The notes under the pieces were generated by a model. That model had not been told where the DNA came from and did not search any database. It was given only the letters and a program-made list of their open reading frames with translations. Shown here one piece after another: positions 17,224-25,535 of a stretch of 64,000 nucleotides of DNA. The DNA is taken from assembly GCF_017298635.1 (NCBI RefSeq), contig NZ_CP071182.1, positions 4,254,001 to 4,318,000 of the forward strand, written 5' to 3'. Source of the DNA: Paenalicyclobacillus mengziensis. GTDB lineage: Bacteria; Bacillota; Bacilli; Alicyclobacillales; Alicyclobacillaceae. A program made the position numbers and the translations under genes. Position 1 is the stretch's first letter; each line of letters starts with the position of its first letter.

Positions 17224-17414
17224 ATTTCGGACATGTATTCAGTATTACAGATTGTTTCTGACGACCTTTATACCCATAGACATTTAAAATGTAATTGTGA
17301 GGCACGTCTATCCATTAGACGTGTCTTTTTTATTCAACCAGTAGGAGTGTAAATTACACCTTTGTTGGGAATTTTAAGTTCACATTCATCCACGCTTCAA
17401 GGGGGGCTTACGAA

Positions 17415-18842
17415 TTGAAAACAACGGAAGCTCTTTTGAAGCGAATTAACCAGTCATTTGACGTTGTTATTAGACACATGCCCAATACCAACCTGGATGT
17501 GGTATTTGTTTCAACCATCGTTGACCTAACTAGGGTTGAAGAACGTTTATTGGGACCTCTCACGCGCACAACACGAAAACGCAGAGTGGATGTTTTTGAC
17601 TGGCTGAAAAACAACGTGGAATTGTCTTCGATAATAAAGACCGACATCAACGAAGCAGCCGAGGCGCTTTTTAACAACCACGCAGTCTTGTGCTTACCGA
17701 AAGAGTACATTGTCGTGGGAGTGGAGGGTCTAAGCCGGAGGACTCCAGACGAGCCATCGACTGATGTTTCAATTCGCGGTCCTAGGGATGGCTTCACGGA
17801 ATCGCTGGATACGAATGTTTCACTCATTAGAACCCGGCTGAAGAATCCAAACCTAGTGTTCGAAAGCTTTGTCATCGGAAAACAAACTCGGACCAAGGTC
17901 TTATTAGCGTATATTCAAGGCATTGCTAACCAGCAACTAATCGGGGAGGCAAGGCGACGCCTCCAGGGCGTAGATGTTGATGGTGTCATGGAATCTGGAA
18001 TCCTTGAACAATGGATAGAAGACAATCACTGGAGTCCATTCCCTCAGTTACAAGGGACCGAACGCCCCGATAAAACTGCCTCAGCTCTACTCGAAGGGAG
18101 AATTGCCATTTGCGTAGATGGGACCCCTTATGTTCTGTTGGCTCCTGCCATAATGCTGTCATTTTTTCAAACAACAGACGATTATAGCCAACGATGGATA
18201 TCAGGAACGTCACTGCGTCTGATTCGACTGTTCGCGCTTCTCGTATCAATCTTCATTCCGTCTTTTTATATTGCGTTAACTATGTATAACCCGGAATTGA
18301 TTCCATTAAAAATGGTGCTGCAACTCGCATCAACACGAGAAGGGATACCCATTCCAATTGTTCTAGAAGCTTTATTAATGGAACTGATGGTGGAATTGGT
18401 TCGAGAAGCAGGGAACCGCATGCCACAACAAATGGGACAATCCTACACCATCGTAGGTGGCTTGGTAATTGGAGATATTGCCGTGCAAGCAGGGATTGTA
18501 AGTCCTATGATGGTTGTAGCCGTTGGTCTTACGGCACTGGGAGCCTATGCGATTCCAAATTATGAAACGGCATATGTAACACGAATGATCCGCTTTCCTA
18601 TGTTAATGGTAACAGCCTTCTTAGGCATTATCGGTATTTTGGGATTTCTGTTGATTCTAATTGCTCACCTTTCGACCTTGAGGTCATTCGGGGTGTCATA
18701 CCTGTCCCCATTTGGACAGATGACGGAATTTCAAGATACGTTTATTCGATATCCCGTCCAGTGGTCTACATCCCGCCCAGCAACATACCTAAGCCCACGG
18801 GGCTGGTTGCGCAGAAGTATGTCCCGACCGAAGAGGAGTTGA
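17415..18842 (+). CDS. Spore germination protein, GerA/GerKA family (A subunit)
   Basis: 475 residues from TTG 17415, preceded by GGGGGG. The N-terminal cytosolic domain (IKTDINEAAEALFNNHAVLC) and the membrane domain entered by EGRIAICVDGTPYVLLAPA are classical GerA blocks. The C-terminal half has about five membrane helices and the conserved MPQQMGQSYTIVGGLVIGDIAVQAG motif. GerA proteins form the nutrient germinant receptor with B and C subunits in the spore inner membrane. It heads a tight three-gene operon. The SigG promoter was not located. Confidence 0.95.
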   Translation: MKTTEALLKRINQSFDVVIRHMPNTNLDVVFVSTIVDLTRVEERLLGPLTRTTRKRRVDVFDWLKNNVELSSIIKTDINEAAEALFNNHAVLCLPKEYIVVGVEGLSRRTPDEPSTDVSIRGPRDGFTESLDTNVSLIRTRLKNPNLVFESFVIGKQTRTKVLLAYIQGIANQQLIGEARRRLQGVDVDGVMESGILEQWIEDNHWSPFPQLQGTERPDKTASALLEGRIAICVDGTPYVLLAPAIMLSFFQTTDDYSQRWISGTSLRLIRLFALLVSIFIPSFYIALTMYNPELIPLKMVLQLASTREGIPIPIVLEALLMELMVELVREAGNRMPQQMGQSYTIVGGLVIGDIAVQAGIVSPMMVVAVGLTALGAYAIPNYETAYVTRMIRFPMLMVTAFLGIIGILGFLLILIAHLSTLRSFGVSYLSPFGQMTEFQDTFIRYPVQWSTSRPATYLSPRGWLRRSMSRPKRS

Positions 18843-18843
18843 A

Positions 18844-19941
18844 GTGATGATGAAGCAATTCAATTGGCACGTATTTGCCATTATATTATTTGAAGGATTT
18901 CTAGGTGGAGGAACCATGGAATGGATATCTGATTGGGCAGATGAACTCAAATCCGCAATATGGTTTGTATTTGGTGCCTACGCCTTAGTACTGTTCGGAA
19001 TTGGTTTTCTGATTCTGTACTTAACAAAATACATCCCGGAAGAATTTATTGGCTGTACGATGTTTGATTATTTTTTGGGACGAAGAATTGGTGCAGTATT
19101 CAATATACTACTCTTCGGCGCTTTGTTGATTTTTGCGGTGAAGGCGTTGTTAATGGGTGTTTACCTTATTCATTACACAACGCTTCCTTATTCTCCACTT
19201 TGGGTGTTGGTCTTATTTACATTGATAATCCCATTGCAACTCTTGAATTCAGGAATTGATGCACTGCTCAGATTCCAGGCAGTCACTTTTTATCCAGCTC
19301 TGATTCTGGGAGTCTTATTATTGCTTGTTTCGTTTCGAACATCAGACTTTGGGAACTTATTACCTGCACTGCCCACGCAGCCTTTGGCACTTCCTCGCTT
19401 GGTTCCTCGGGTCTCGGAAGTGTTATCGGGAATCGCACTGCTTGTCGTTTATCCGCCGTTATTCAGAAGTAGACGTGTATCTTTTCAAAGTTTGAAACGC
19501 GGCTTTTTCTATGCAACGATAGGGATTCTGCTCTTGAATTTGCTCAACTTGCTCGTCGTGTTATCTGTCTTCGGACCATTTGAAGCTAGTACATTACAGT
19601 GGATCGTTTTGGAAGTCGTCCGTATCCAAAAAATCCCTGGTATATTTCTTGAACGATTGGATTTGATTTTCTTGCTCCCAGTACTGGTCGCAGTGGTGTC
19701 GGCTATTAACATAAATCTGTTTGGTGCCTATCATATCTTGTCGTACTACGGGAATATCAAACGTCATTGGGGACTTGTTATAGTCCTGGGATCCATAATA
19801 TTGCTCGCTATTGCTTTGAGTTCGTTAGATCGTGCACACGCTGTCTACGAATTAATTGATGGTGCATTTGAGCTGATTCTCATCTGTCTCGTTCCCGTTA
19901 TGTACTTTACTTCTATTCAGCGGCACTTGAAGGGGACTTGA
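18844..19941 (+). CDS. Spore germination protein, GerB/GerKB family (permease-like B subunit)
   Basis: 365 residues with about ten membrane helices, of the APC-permease-like GerB type. GAYALVLFGIGFLILYLTKYIPEEFIGCTMFDYFLGRRIG is typical of its N-terminal region. The B subunit is thought to bind the germinant. It starts one base after the gerA stop; GTG 18844, ATG 18847 and ATG 18850 are all possible, with GAGGAG just upstream at 18833-18838. It is translationally coupled to gerA and followed by gerC after 7 bp. Confidence 0.93.
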   Translation: MMMKQFNWHVFAIILFEGFLGGGTMEWISDWADELKSAIWFVFGAYALVLFGIGFLILYLTKYIPEEFIGCTMFDYFLGRRIGAVFNILLFGALLIFAVKALLMGVYLIHYTTLPYSPLWVLVLFTLIIPLQLLNSGIDALLRFQAVTFYPALILGVLLLLVSFRTSDFGNLLPALPTQPLALPRLVPRVSEVLSGIALLVVYPPLFRSRRVSFQSLKRGFFYATIGILLLNLLNLLVVLSVFGPFEASTLQWIVLEVVRIQKIPGIFLERLDLIFLLPVLVAVVSAININLFGAYHILSYYGNIKRHWGLVIVLGSIILLAIALSSLDRAHAVYELIDGAFELILICLVPVMYFTSIQRHLKGT

Positions 19942-19948
19942 AAAACCC

Positions 19949-21103
19949 ATGAAAAATTTTTGCAGTATTTTGCTCTGTTTGTGCCTCCCTTTCTTCCTAT
20001 CTGGCTGTTGGGACGCCGTTGAACTGCAACAGCGAGCTATCGTCCTGATGATTGGTATCGATCGTATTCAGCATGATAGCCGCGGAATTCGAGTGAGTTT
20101 GCAACTAGCTAGACCGCAAAACCTGAGCACGCCACCACATCCATCGTCTGAATCCGGAGAGAAAAATACCGTCGTAGTCAGTCAAAACGGGATAGATGTG
20201 AACGACGCGATAAGGAAAATCCAACTCGCTACAGACCGAAGGTTATTCTTCGAACATGCTCGGGCGTTGGTCATTAACGAAGAAGTCGCAAAACATGGTA
20301 CTTTGCCCATTATTGATTCTATGGTGCAAGCGCGCACAGCACCAAGAGATGCGTGGCTGTTTGTGTCTTCAATTCCCGCCAGAGAAGTACTACAGTATAA
20401 ACCTGCATTAGATGCAATTCCGTCAACATATTTTACAAATTTCTTCGGAAACCGGTTGCTGTTGAAACGATCATATGACGCTACACTCGGTGGATTTCAT
20501 CAACGATTAGTAACACCTGGTATACAACCTTTTGCGATATGGATTGGTGCAGGAGCCAAAGAGCTATCCGCACCCGAACTGAGAGGAATCGCTGCATTTT
20601 CAGGTGATCACTTTGTTGGTGGTTTTAATCAGGAGCAAGCGCTTGGGTGGCAACTCCTTGTAAATCAGTTCCCCAAGTCTCCCTTGACATTTACATGTCC
20701 TGACCGAAGTGATGGAAAGTTCGTAGTGAATGTGCGATCTGTTCATAGTACAACCCGTGTGAACTGTGCCAAAGGCAGTGCACCCGTTGCAGTGATTTCA
20801 GTGCGAATCAATGGATGGGTTGGAAACGGTACGTGTTTGAAACAAGCCAACCAAACAGACCTCAAACTATACAAGCAGCAGGTTGAAAAGCAAACTGTAA
20901 CGGTATTGAACACTACAATAAGATATTCTAAAATACTGAACGCAGACATTTTAGGAATAGGTCAAAGCGTGTATCGTTATGAACCAAGGAGTTGGTATGG
21001 AGACACAGAATGGAACAAGGGATTTCATCAGGTGGTCCCCCAAATACATGTTGATGCCCAACTGGAGTTTTTACAAACATACAAGAAATTGGGGTCTACT
21101 TAG
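19949..21103 (+). CDS. Spore germination lipoprotein, GerC/GerKC family (C subunit)
   Basis: 384 residues. A signal sequence of mostly hydrophobic residues leads to lipobox LSGC followed by WDAVELQQRAIVLMIGID, the standard GerC start (SGCWDxxEL). The middle contains DVNDAIRKIQLATDRRLFFEHARALVINEEVAKHG, conserved in GerC. The C-terminal DYDAQLEF-like region (HVDAQLEFLQTYKKLGST) is also typical. The lipidated protein completes the receptor with the A and B subunits. The operon ends here; the D subunit is absent. Confidence 0.93.
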   Translation: MKNFCSILLCLCLPFFLSGCWDAVELQQRAIVLMIGIDRIQHDSRGIRVSLQLARPQNLSTPPHPSSESGEKNTVVVSQNGIDVNDAIRKIQLATDRRLFFEHARALVINEEVAKHGTLPIIDSMVQARTAPRDAWLFVSSIPAREVLQYKPALDAIPSTYFTNFFGNRLLLKRSYDATLGGFHQRLVTPGIQPFAIWIGAGAKELSAPELRGIAAFSGDHFVGGFNQEQALGWQLLVNQFPKSPLTFTCPDRSDGKFVVNVRSVHSTTRVNCAKGSAPVAVISVRINGWVGNGTCLKQANQTDLKLYKQQVEKQTVTVLNTTIRYSKILNADILGIGQSVYRYEPRSWYGDTEWNKGFHQVVPQIHVDAQLEFLQTYKKLGST

Positions 21104-21244
21104 GTAACCAATGCCAATTTGCTTAGCAAGGTAATTGATTCATATACATTGGTGTGCGACCTTGTTGGAGCAGTCACTTCTTGCAGGACACACCTCTTGT
21201 GTCTCTTAGTTATTTTCATGTCGATCTGATTGAACTCTTCTCAT

Positions 21245-21340
21245 ATGCACAAATAAGACCACAAGAGTCAAACAGAATATTTATGTAATGTATACCGAAC
21301 GTGCTTCTTCAGTCCTTGCCTCCATTAGCAATAAATGAGG
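21245..21340 (+). repeat. Cassette-boundary repeat 18 (CBR 18), arm A diverged
   Basis: Arm A is diverged (ATGCACAAATAAGACCAC), the core CAGAATATTTATGTAATG begins at 21273, and arm B TTGCCTCCATTAGCAATAAATG is a good match to CBR 17. It lies in the 281-bp gap after gerC. Confidence 0.5.
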
Positions 21341-21346
21341 TAGTGA

Positions 21347-21362
21347 TTGAACGGTCAGTCAA
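21347..21362. promoter_or_regulatory. Second copy of the TetR-type operator sequence
   Basis: TTGAACGGTCAGTCAA here repeats the sequence at 22919-22934 next to the TetR gene. It is an imperfect palindrome of the TTGAnnGnnCAnTCAA type. It lies beyond the 3' end of the DUF4260 gene, with no + strand gene starting after it, so its purpose is unclear. Confidence 0.5.
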
Positions 21363-21384
21363 TATGGTCTAAAGTTAATTTATT

Positions 21385-21741
21385 CTATCGGCGCTGGTCC
21401 TGTTGTACTAAATGAGTATGATTGAAGTTGTCTTGATACTTCAACCCAAATCCCAAGGAGCGATCAAACGCTATGTGCGCAGTCCATATCACTCCAAGCA
21501 TGGTCAACATCGAATTCTCGAACATCAAACCCATGCCAATACAAATCAATGAGAACACGTATGTGTGGAAAAGATTGTAGCATCGTGACCCAACTCTTGA
21601 TCCAAAACAATAGCCAAACATGGACAAATCGGGTATCAGGACCAATACGCAGAATATTAACCACGGGAAATGGTGGTCATAGTAAAACCACATGCAAAAT
21701 AGACCCACCACAAGCGATTCCAACCGCAACAATGTTCTCAT
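21385..21741 (-). CDS. DUF4260 family membrane protein
   Basis: 118 residues. It has RTLLRLESLVVGLFCMWFYY, then LIPDLSMFGYCFGSRVGSRCYNLFHTYVFSL, then HIAFDRSLGFGLKYQDNFNHTHL. This last block (DRxxGYGLKYPxxFKxTHLG) is diagnostic for DUF4260, a small integral membrane family of unknown role often found next to TetR or SRPBCC genes. It lies 53 bp downstream of the SRPBCC gene on the same strand, so a TetR-SRPBCC-DUF4260 operon is likely. Confidence 0.85.
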   Translation of the reverse strand: MRTLLRLESLVVGLFCMWFYYDHHFPWLIFCVLVLIPDLSMFGYCFGSRVGSRCYNLFHTYVFSLICIGMGLMFENSMLTMLGVIWTAHIAFDRSLGFGLKYQDNFNHTHLVQQDQRR

Positions 21742-21794
21742 GCTACCCCCCAGGCAATTCTATAAGGTCAATCCGTCAGTACCACCGGTGCCAC

Positions 21795-22229
21795 TCACAA
21801 ACCGTACTCTACACGCTTTTTTAGAGCAACGTTCATCTCCATAAAGCCACGTTTGCTGTCTTTGTCCAAACTCCGGGTCGCGAACGGAACCAAAATGCCA
21901 TTGAAAACCTCCCTTTGCACAAACAACGTGTGCTGACTGTCTATAGGTTTCAGCTCAAAACTATGCTCGCCATCGAATATTCCTGGTACACCAAGTCTTC
22001 CAATCCAACGAAGTTCGTGCTGCTCGGACAATTTAAGAACTTTAGGACGAAAACTCATGCTCTTTGTTCCAGAAGGCTGTATCTTAACATTGATTCGTTC
22101 ACCGGTTTTTAGAACACCTTGAATTCGCATAAACGGATTCCACAGCGAATAACTCCCAATGTCCATTAAAACGTCCCAAATTTCTCGTGCTGAGGAATTG
22201 ATTTCTATCTCCGTATACAGTTCTTTCAT
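21795..22229 (-). CDS. SRPBCC (START-like/polyketide cyclase) family protein
   Basis: 144 residues with the SRPBCC helix-grip pattern: ELYTEIEINSSAREIWDVLMDIGSYSLWNPFM at the N-terminus, then ELRWIGRLGVPGIFDGEHSFELKPID, then a C-terminal helix GFMEMNVALKKRVEYG. Such proteins bind small hydrophobic ligands. It starts 28 bp after the TetR stop and is probably cotranscribed with and controlled by TetR. Confidence 0.85.
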   Translation of the reverse strand: MKELYTEIEINSSAREIWDVLMDIGSYSLWNPFMRIQGVLKTGERINVKIQPSGTKSMSFRPKVLKLSEQHELRWIGRLGVPGIFDGEHSFELKPIDSQHTLFVQREVFNGILVPFATRSLDKDSKRGFMEMNVALKKRVEYGL

Positions 22230-22257
22230 ATGAACATCTCCTTATGTTTGGCTTAAT

Positions 22258-22857
22258 TTATGAGTTGGCACGGCCCGCAGTAAGCCACTTAACCCCTGAC
22301 AATCCATTGTTAACAAAATGTGTGAGTTCCGTATCTTCAAAATCTGTTTGTAATGTTAAACCGTCTAACATGGCTTGAAAGACGCAACTAAAGGCATCAA
22401 TCTGTTCACTGTTCCAGTCTGGGAATGCACGCGAAACCACCCTCGCTGCGCCTGAGCGCATTTCCGAATAGACATTCTTTAGTTGCGTGGATAAGTCGGC
22501 ACTGCGCCTGCTCTCTAACCAAAGACTGATTAGCAGAGTAAACCATTGCGGATTGTCTCGGCGAAATTTGACTACGTGCTCGAATGCCTTAAGTAGCAAC
22601 TCATCGCTGTCTGTGATTCCTTCAAGGTATTTCAACGCATCAGGAATTCCACGACCAATCATCCACTCGCGTACAATGGTGACCAACAGTCCATCCTTGC
22701 TTTGGAAGTAGTAAATAATTAACCCTTGTGCGACACCAGCTTTCTTTGCAATGTCCTTCATGGATGTATTTGCAAAACCAACCGTTCCGAACAATGAGTA
22801 CGCTGCATCTATTATGGCTTGTTTCCTGCCATCTGCTGTGACATGATCGTTTTCCAA
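22258..22857 (-). CDS. TetR-family transcriptional regulator
   Basis: I prefer TTG 22857, which has GAAGGAGG about 7-8 bp upstream, over the ATG at 22908. The product is about 199 residues. The helix-turn-helix reads KQAIIDAAYSLFGTVGFANTSMKDIAKKAGVAQGLIIYYFQSKDGLL, a standard TetR N-domain. The C-domain (FTLLISLWLESRRS, AMLDGLTLQTDFED) would bind an inducer. Palindromes immediately upstream support autorepression and control of the SRPBCC and DUF4260 genes. Confidence 0.9.
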   Translation of the reverse strand: MENDHVTADGRKQAIIDAAYSLFGTVGFANTSMKDIAKKAGVAQGLIIYYFQSKDGLLVTIVREWMIGRGIPDALKYLEGITDSDELLLKAFEHVVKFRRDNPQWFTLLISLWLESRRSADLSTQLKNVYSEMRSGAARVVSRAFPDWNSEQIDAFSCVFQAMLDGLTLQTDFEDTELTHFVNNGLSGVKWLTAGRANS

Positions 22858-22874
22858 CGCACTACCTCCTTCTG

Positions 22875-22892
22875 GTTTGAACGATCGTTCAA
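22875..22892. promoter_or_regulatory. Perfect 18-bp palindrome upstream of tetR
   Basis: TTTGAACGATCGTTCAAA is a perfect palindrome 18 bp upstream of the proposed TTG start. A related site, TTTGAACGGTCAGTCAA, lies about 25 bp further upstream (22918-22934). Paired palindromes at this position are typical TetR operators. Confidence 0.65.
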
Positions 22893-23063
22893 ATTGCATA
22901 TATAACATACATCTTGTTTGAACGGTCAGTCAATACTCTGCAGTACAAATTCTTTATTGACATATTGTTATCCCGGTACTGAGACCACTAGATTCTCTCT
23001 GTTTCCCTGTGTTAATTAGTACAATTATAAGGAGTATCGAGCCAGAGTTGCTATTGAACTTTT

Positions 23064-23160
23064 CTGCCCAATTGCGACAGTATCCAGAAAATTCCCAAGT
23101 GTATATTTGTGTATAGTCGTGAGCGAATCCATCTTCTGGATCAGTCTCCGTTACTTCAAC
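23064..23160 (+). repeat. Cassette-boundary repeat 19 (CBR 19)
   Basis: Arm A is CTGCCCAATTGCGACAG, core GTATATTTGTGTATAG begins at 23101 (37 bp later), and arm B is CAGTCTCCGTTACTTCAAC. The inter-arm text (CCAGAAAATTCCC, GCGAATCCATCTTC) matches CBR 8, 12 and 16. Confidence 0.7.
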
Positions 23161-23179
23161 AACTTGAGGGGGTACTCAC

Positions 23180-23704
23180 CTATTGAAACGACCACTTATA
23201 TGTTTTTAGATTGAACGTGCCTGATTGTCCTTTATCACTCTTCCAGTACAAAACCGCCCCGTCCTTACTGATATGTGTGATATTGAAGTTCCCAATGTTG
23301 TTAGGGCACTTGTAAATTGTCTGTTCAGGTTGCCCGCCTCCATAGGCGGCAGCGTTTTCTCGATAGATGATAATGGCGGGATTAGTGTGCGGGCTATTGA
23401 TATTGTTCTGTGGTTGCAACATCGCAGTCATGACATATCGAGGTCCGTTCAGATTGGCATTCTTCGGATTCACCCAATTACCGTCTTGCCAAACCGCATT
23501 TGGAGATTGTAGTTGGTTCATTGAGTTCTTTGCTGCTGGCGTCAATTTGCGGACTACCATGTGGAATGTCTGTGTGGGATTCGAAGTGCTATCCGTGGTG
23601 TTACTTACAGACTGTTTAACTTCTTGTTTTACGGTTCCACACCCCACAAGAATCCCTATGGTTGTCAGGGCAATTACTACCGTCCCAATTTGCTTAACGT
23701 GCAC
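23180..23704 (-). CDS. Lipoprotein of unknown function
   Basis: 174 residues. MHVKQIGTVVIALTTIGI leads to lipobox LVGC (Cys about 22). The mature part contains SVSNTTDSTSNPTQTFHMVVRKLTP, SPNAVWQDGNWVNPKNANLNG and a C-terminal HISKDGAVLYWKSDKGQSGTFNLKTYKWSF. It is probably membrane-anchored outside the cell. No family was recognised. Its upstream region is occupied by a group II intron remnant, which has presumably separated it from its native leader. Confidence 0.7.
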   Translation of the reverse strand: MHVKQIGTVVIALTTIGILVGCGTVKQEVKQSVSNTTDSTSNPTQTFHMVVRKLTPAAKNSMNQLQSPNAVWQDGNWVNPKNANLNGPRYVMTAMLQPQNNINSPHTNPAIIIYRENAAAYGGGQPEQTIYKCPNNIGNFNITHISKDGAVLYWKSDKGQSGTFNLKTYKWSFQ

Positions 23705-23791
23705 AATGATCCCTTCTTTCGATAAAGAAGACGAAACAGCTCGACATTCCGTTTCACTCCCGAAAAAGAGGGCCGTATTGTATTTTCCTGA

Positions 23792-24495
23792 CCGGGTAGC
23801 TTGGGCACCTTGCGGTGCCCTCGCCCCCCCAGAACCGTGCGTGACCCTTTCGAGTCACACGGCTCAAGCCACCTTGCTGGTACGCTTGGTAACCCGTGAC
23901 GCGGTGTGCGACTCCTCGCATACTCTTTCGAGTGTGACCCGTTGGCTCGTCTCAAGGACGGATAATGGGTTCATAACAGGTCACTCCATACGCCTCGTGC
24001 CACAAGATTCCCAGTTTGGTCACCCCGGGCAAGTCTGCACGCTTTCGCGTCAGGACATTGGCATTACTGCCGTCCCTATCCGTCTCATTACAAGGCGGCA
24101 TTTGCTTTTTGCCCGATCTTCTACCCCCTAGGGAGTTCGGCATCGCTCACGCTTTGCTTACTGCCCAAATGGACAGACCCCATTGGGCTTACCAAGTTTC
24201 GCCGACAACCCCTTAGTCAGATGTTTAGGCGCCCCGACTTCCGCGGTAGTGCTCGGAACTGCGAATCGGTAACAAGGGAATACCAATCCCGACTACTCAC
24301 CTTTTGGTCCAAGCGTAACAGGGGAATTTCGCTTGTTTGGAGTAACGCGGTTTATAAGGGGTTCACTTAGGTTCGCCATGCACCTGCAACCTAGCTCCGG
24401 ACCAAATTTCCCTATCAGCCACGGCTACATTGTCCCGTGAGCTTCGCAAGACAGCGTTACCACCGTCCCACGTCACGGTAGGTTCACGGTCGCAG
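23792..24495 (-). ncRNA. Group II intron without ORF (approximate ends)
   Basis: The minus strand carries a group II domain V (23831-23865) and a following domain VI-like hairpin (GGGCACC-GCAA-GGTGCCC) ending near CTACCC at about 23794. The 5' end near 24495 reads CTGCGACCGTGAACC, close to the GTGCGAC start of such introns but with the first base changed. About 700 nt lie between, with no reverse transcriptase frame. It could be an ORF-less intron spliced in trans by another maturase or a dead relic. Ends are estimates. Confidence 0.65.
23831..23865 (-). ncRNA. Group II intron domain V
   Basis: Read on the minus strand, GAGCCGTGTGACTC, a GAAA tetraloop, then GGGTCACGCACGGTTCT folds into a 35-nt hairpin with the AGC triad and tetraloop of catalytic domain V. 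This is the strongest evidence for the intron. Confidence 0.8.
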
Positions 24496-24496
24496 T

Positions 24497-24655
24497 TCAG
24501 ACCGGATGGGTTTTCACCATATGATTATCGACAACTTTCATGTCGCAACCCAAGTGCTCCATAAGAAAAGCATCAAATTGACGCATGGTTATGCAAGTAT
24601 GGCATTGCTTGGCTTTACGTAGATATGCCAGAGCGAAGTCCCTTATTTCGGTCAT
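24497..24655 (-). CDS. Short ORF ending at the intron edge (doubtful)
   Basis: From ATG 24655 the frame reads MTEIRDFALAYLRKAKQCHT, then CITMRQFDAFLMEHLGCDMK, then VVDNHMVKTHPV and a stop just where the intron begins. It lies 17 bp downstream of the anti-sigma gene. It could be a real small gene, the 5' exon of a gene cut by the intron, or chance. No family was recognised. Confidence 0.3.
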   Translation of the reverse strand: MTEIRDFALAYLRKAKQCHTCITMRQFDAFLMEHLGCDMKVVDNHMVKTHPV

Positions 24656-24671
24656 TCGCTCCGGTAATTGT

Positions 24672-25535
24672 TTATTGATATGCTTGCGCCTGCTGGTCAA
24701 CGCTTTGTGCAATTTGCATGAATGTTTGTTTCGGGACCTCACCCATCAGAAGGATTACCCACGATCCACGACTCCAGGTAAGGTACTGCTGGTTAGAACC
24801 CGTACCATTTATAAATGAAATGTACGTTGCGTCTTGTCCGTCAATCGTCACCTGTTGCTTTACGTTACCTAGTGCGCTGGAATCGCCATCGATTTGGAAC
24901 GAGCCTGCTTCGTTATGATAAAGTACGAGTCGAACCTGTTTGGGACGGTTGTCGATTCTCTTAAGACCCGTTACATCCAAGCTGAACTGGTCTGTCGCTT
25001 TATCCTTGAAAACTGCGTCAACAAATTGCACTTGAACCTCGCCCGTTTTGATTTTAGGAAATTGGTTGGTACTCAAGAATTGGTTCAAGGACTGGTCGTA
25101 GTGATTCGCTGTAAACTCTTTCCCATTAGCCGAAATCCCCAATTGTTGAACCTGTGCCGATAGTTGAGACGGCGAGGAATGTTGCTTAGTTGGGGCAGTC
25201 GGTAAACTGCTATGTGCACGCGAAGCCTGAGCAGCAGTAGGCGACTTACCTCCTTCTGGAATGAACACCCAATCCGATAACATCCCAGAACCCTGTGAGA
25301 TTTTGTTGGTATGCAAAATAACGTCAAGCAGGCTCTTGCCTGTTTCAGCAAATACGACGGTATTCGCCCCTATCAGCAAGGCACCAGCCAACCCCGTACC
25401 GATAATCCACTTCCTATAAGGTTTTTTCTGTTTCGCGTCAATACGCGACTCAATCTTGGAAAATAAATCAGATTCAACGGGGATCGTTTCCGCATGTTTG
25501 ACTATTACATCTCGAATTCTGGACTCAAAATTCAT
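24672..25535 (-). CDS. Membrane-bound anti-sigma factor-like protein with DUF4367-type C-terminus
   Basis: 287 residues. The cytosolic N-terminus is MNFESRIRDVIVKHAETIPVESDLFSKIESRIDAK, followed by one membrane helix (WIIGTGLAGALLIGANTVVF, about 44-63) and an extracytoplasmic region with a Ser/Thr/Pro/Gln linker. The C-terminal domain ends YLTWSRGSWVILLMGEVPKQTFMQIAQSV, which matches DUF4367. It overlaps the sigma gene by 11 bp, so it most likely sequesters that ECF sigma factor until a surface signal releases it. Confidence 0.8.
   Translation of the reverse strand: MNFESRIRDVIVKHAETIPVESDLFSKIESRIDAKQKKPYRKWIIGTGLAGALLIGANTVVFAETGKSLLDVILHTNKISQGSGMLSDWVFIPEGGKSPTAAQASRAHSSLPTAPTKQHSSPSQLSAQVQQLGISANGKEFTANHYDQSLNQFLSTNQFPKIKTGEVQVQFVDAVFKDKATDQFSLDVTGLKRIDNRPKQVRLVLYHNEAGSFQIDGDSSALGNVKQQVTIDGQDATYISFINGTGSNQQYLTWSRGSWVILLMGEVPKQTFMQIAQSVDQQAQAYQ

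Noticed and set aside
24157-24183. CTGCCC motif inside the group II intron
   Set aside because: No core or arm B at the right spacing; belongs to the intron sequence.
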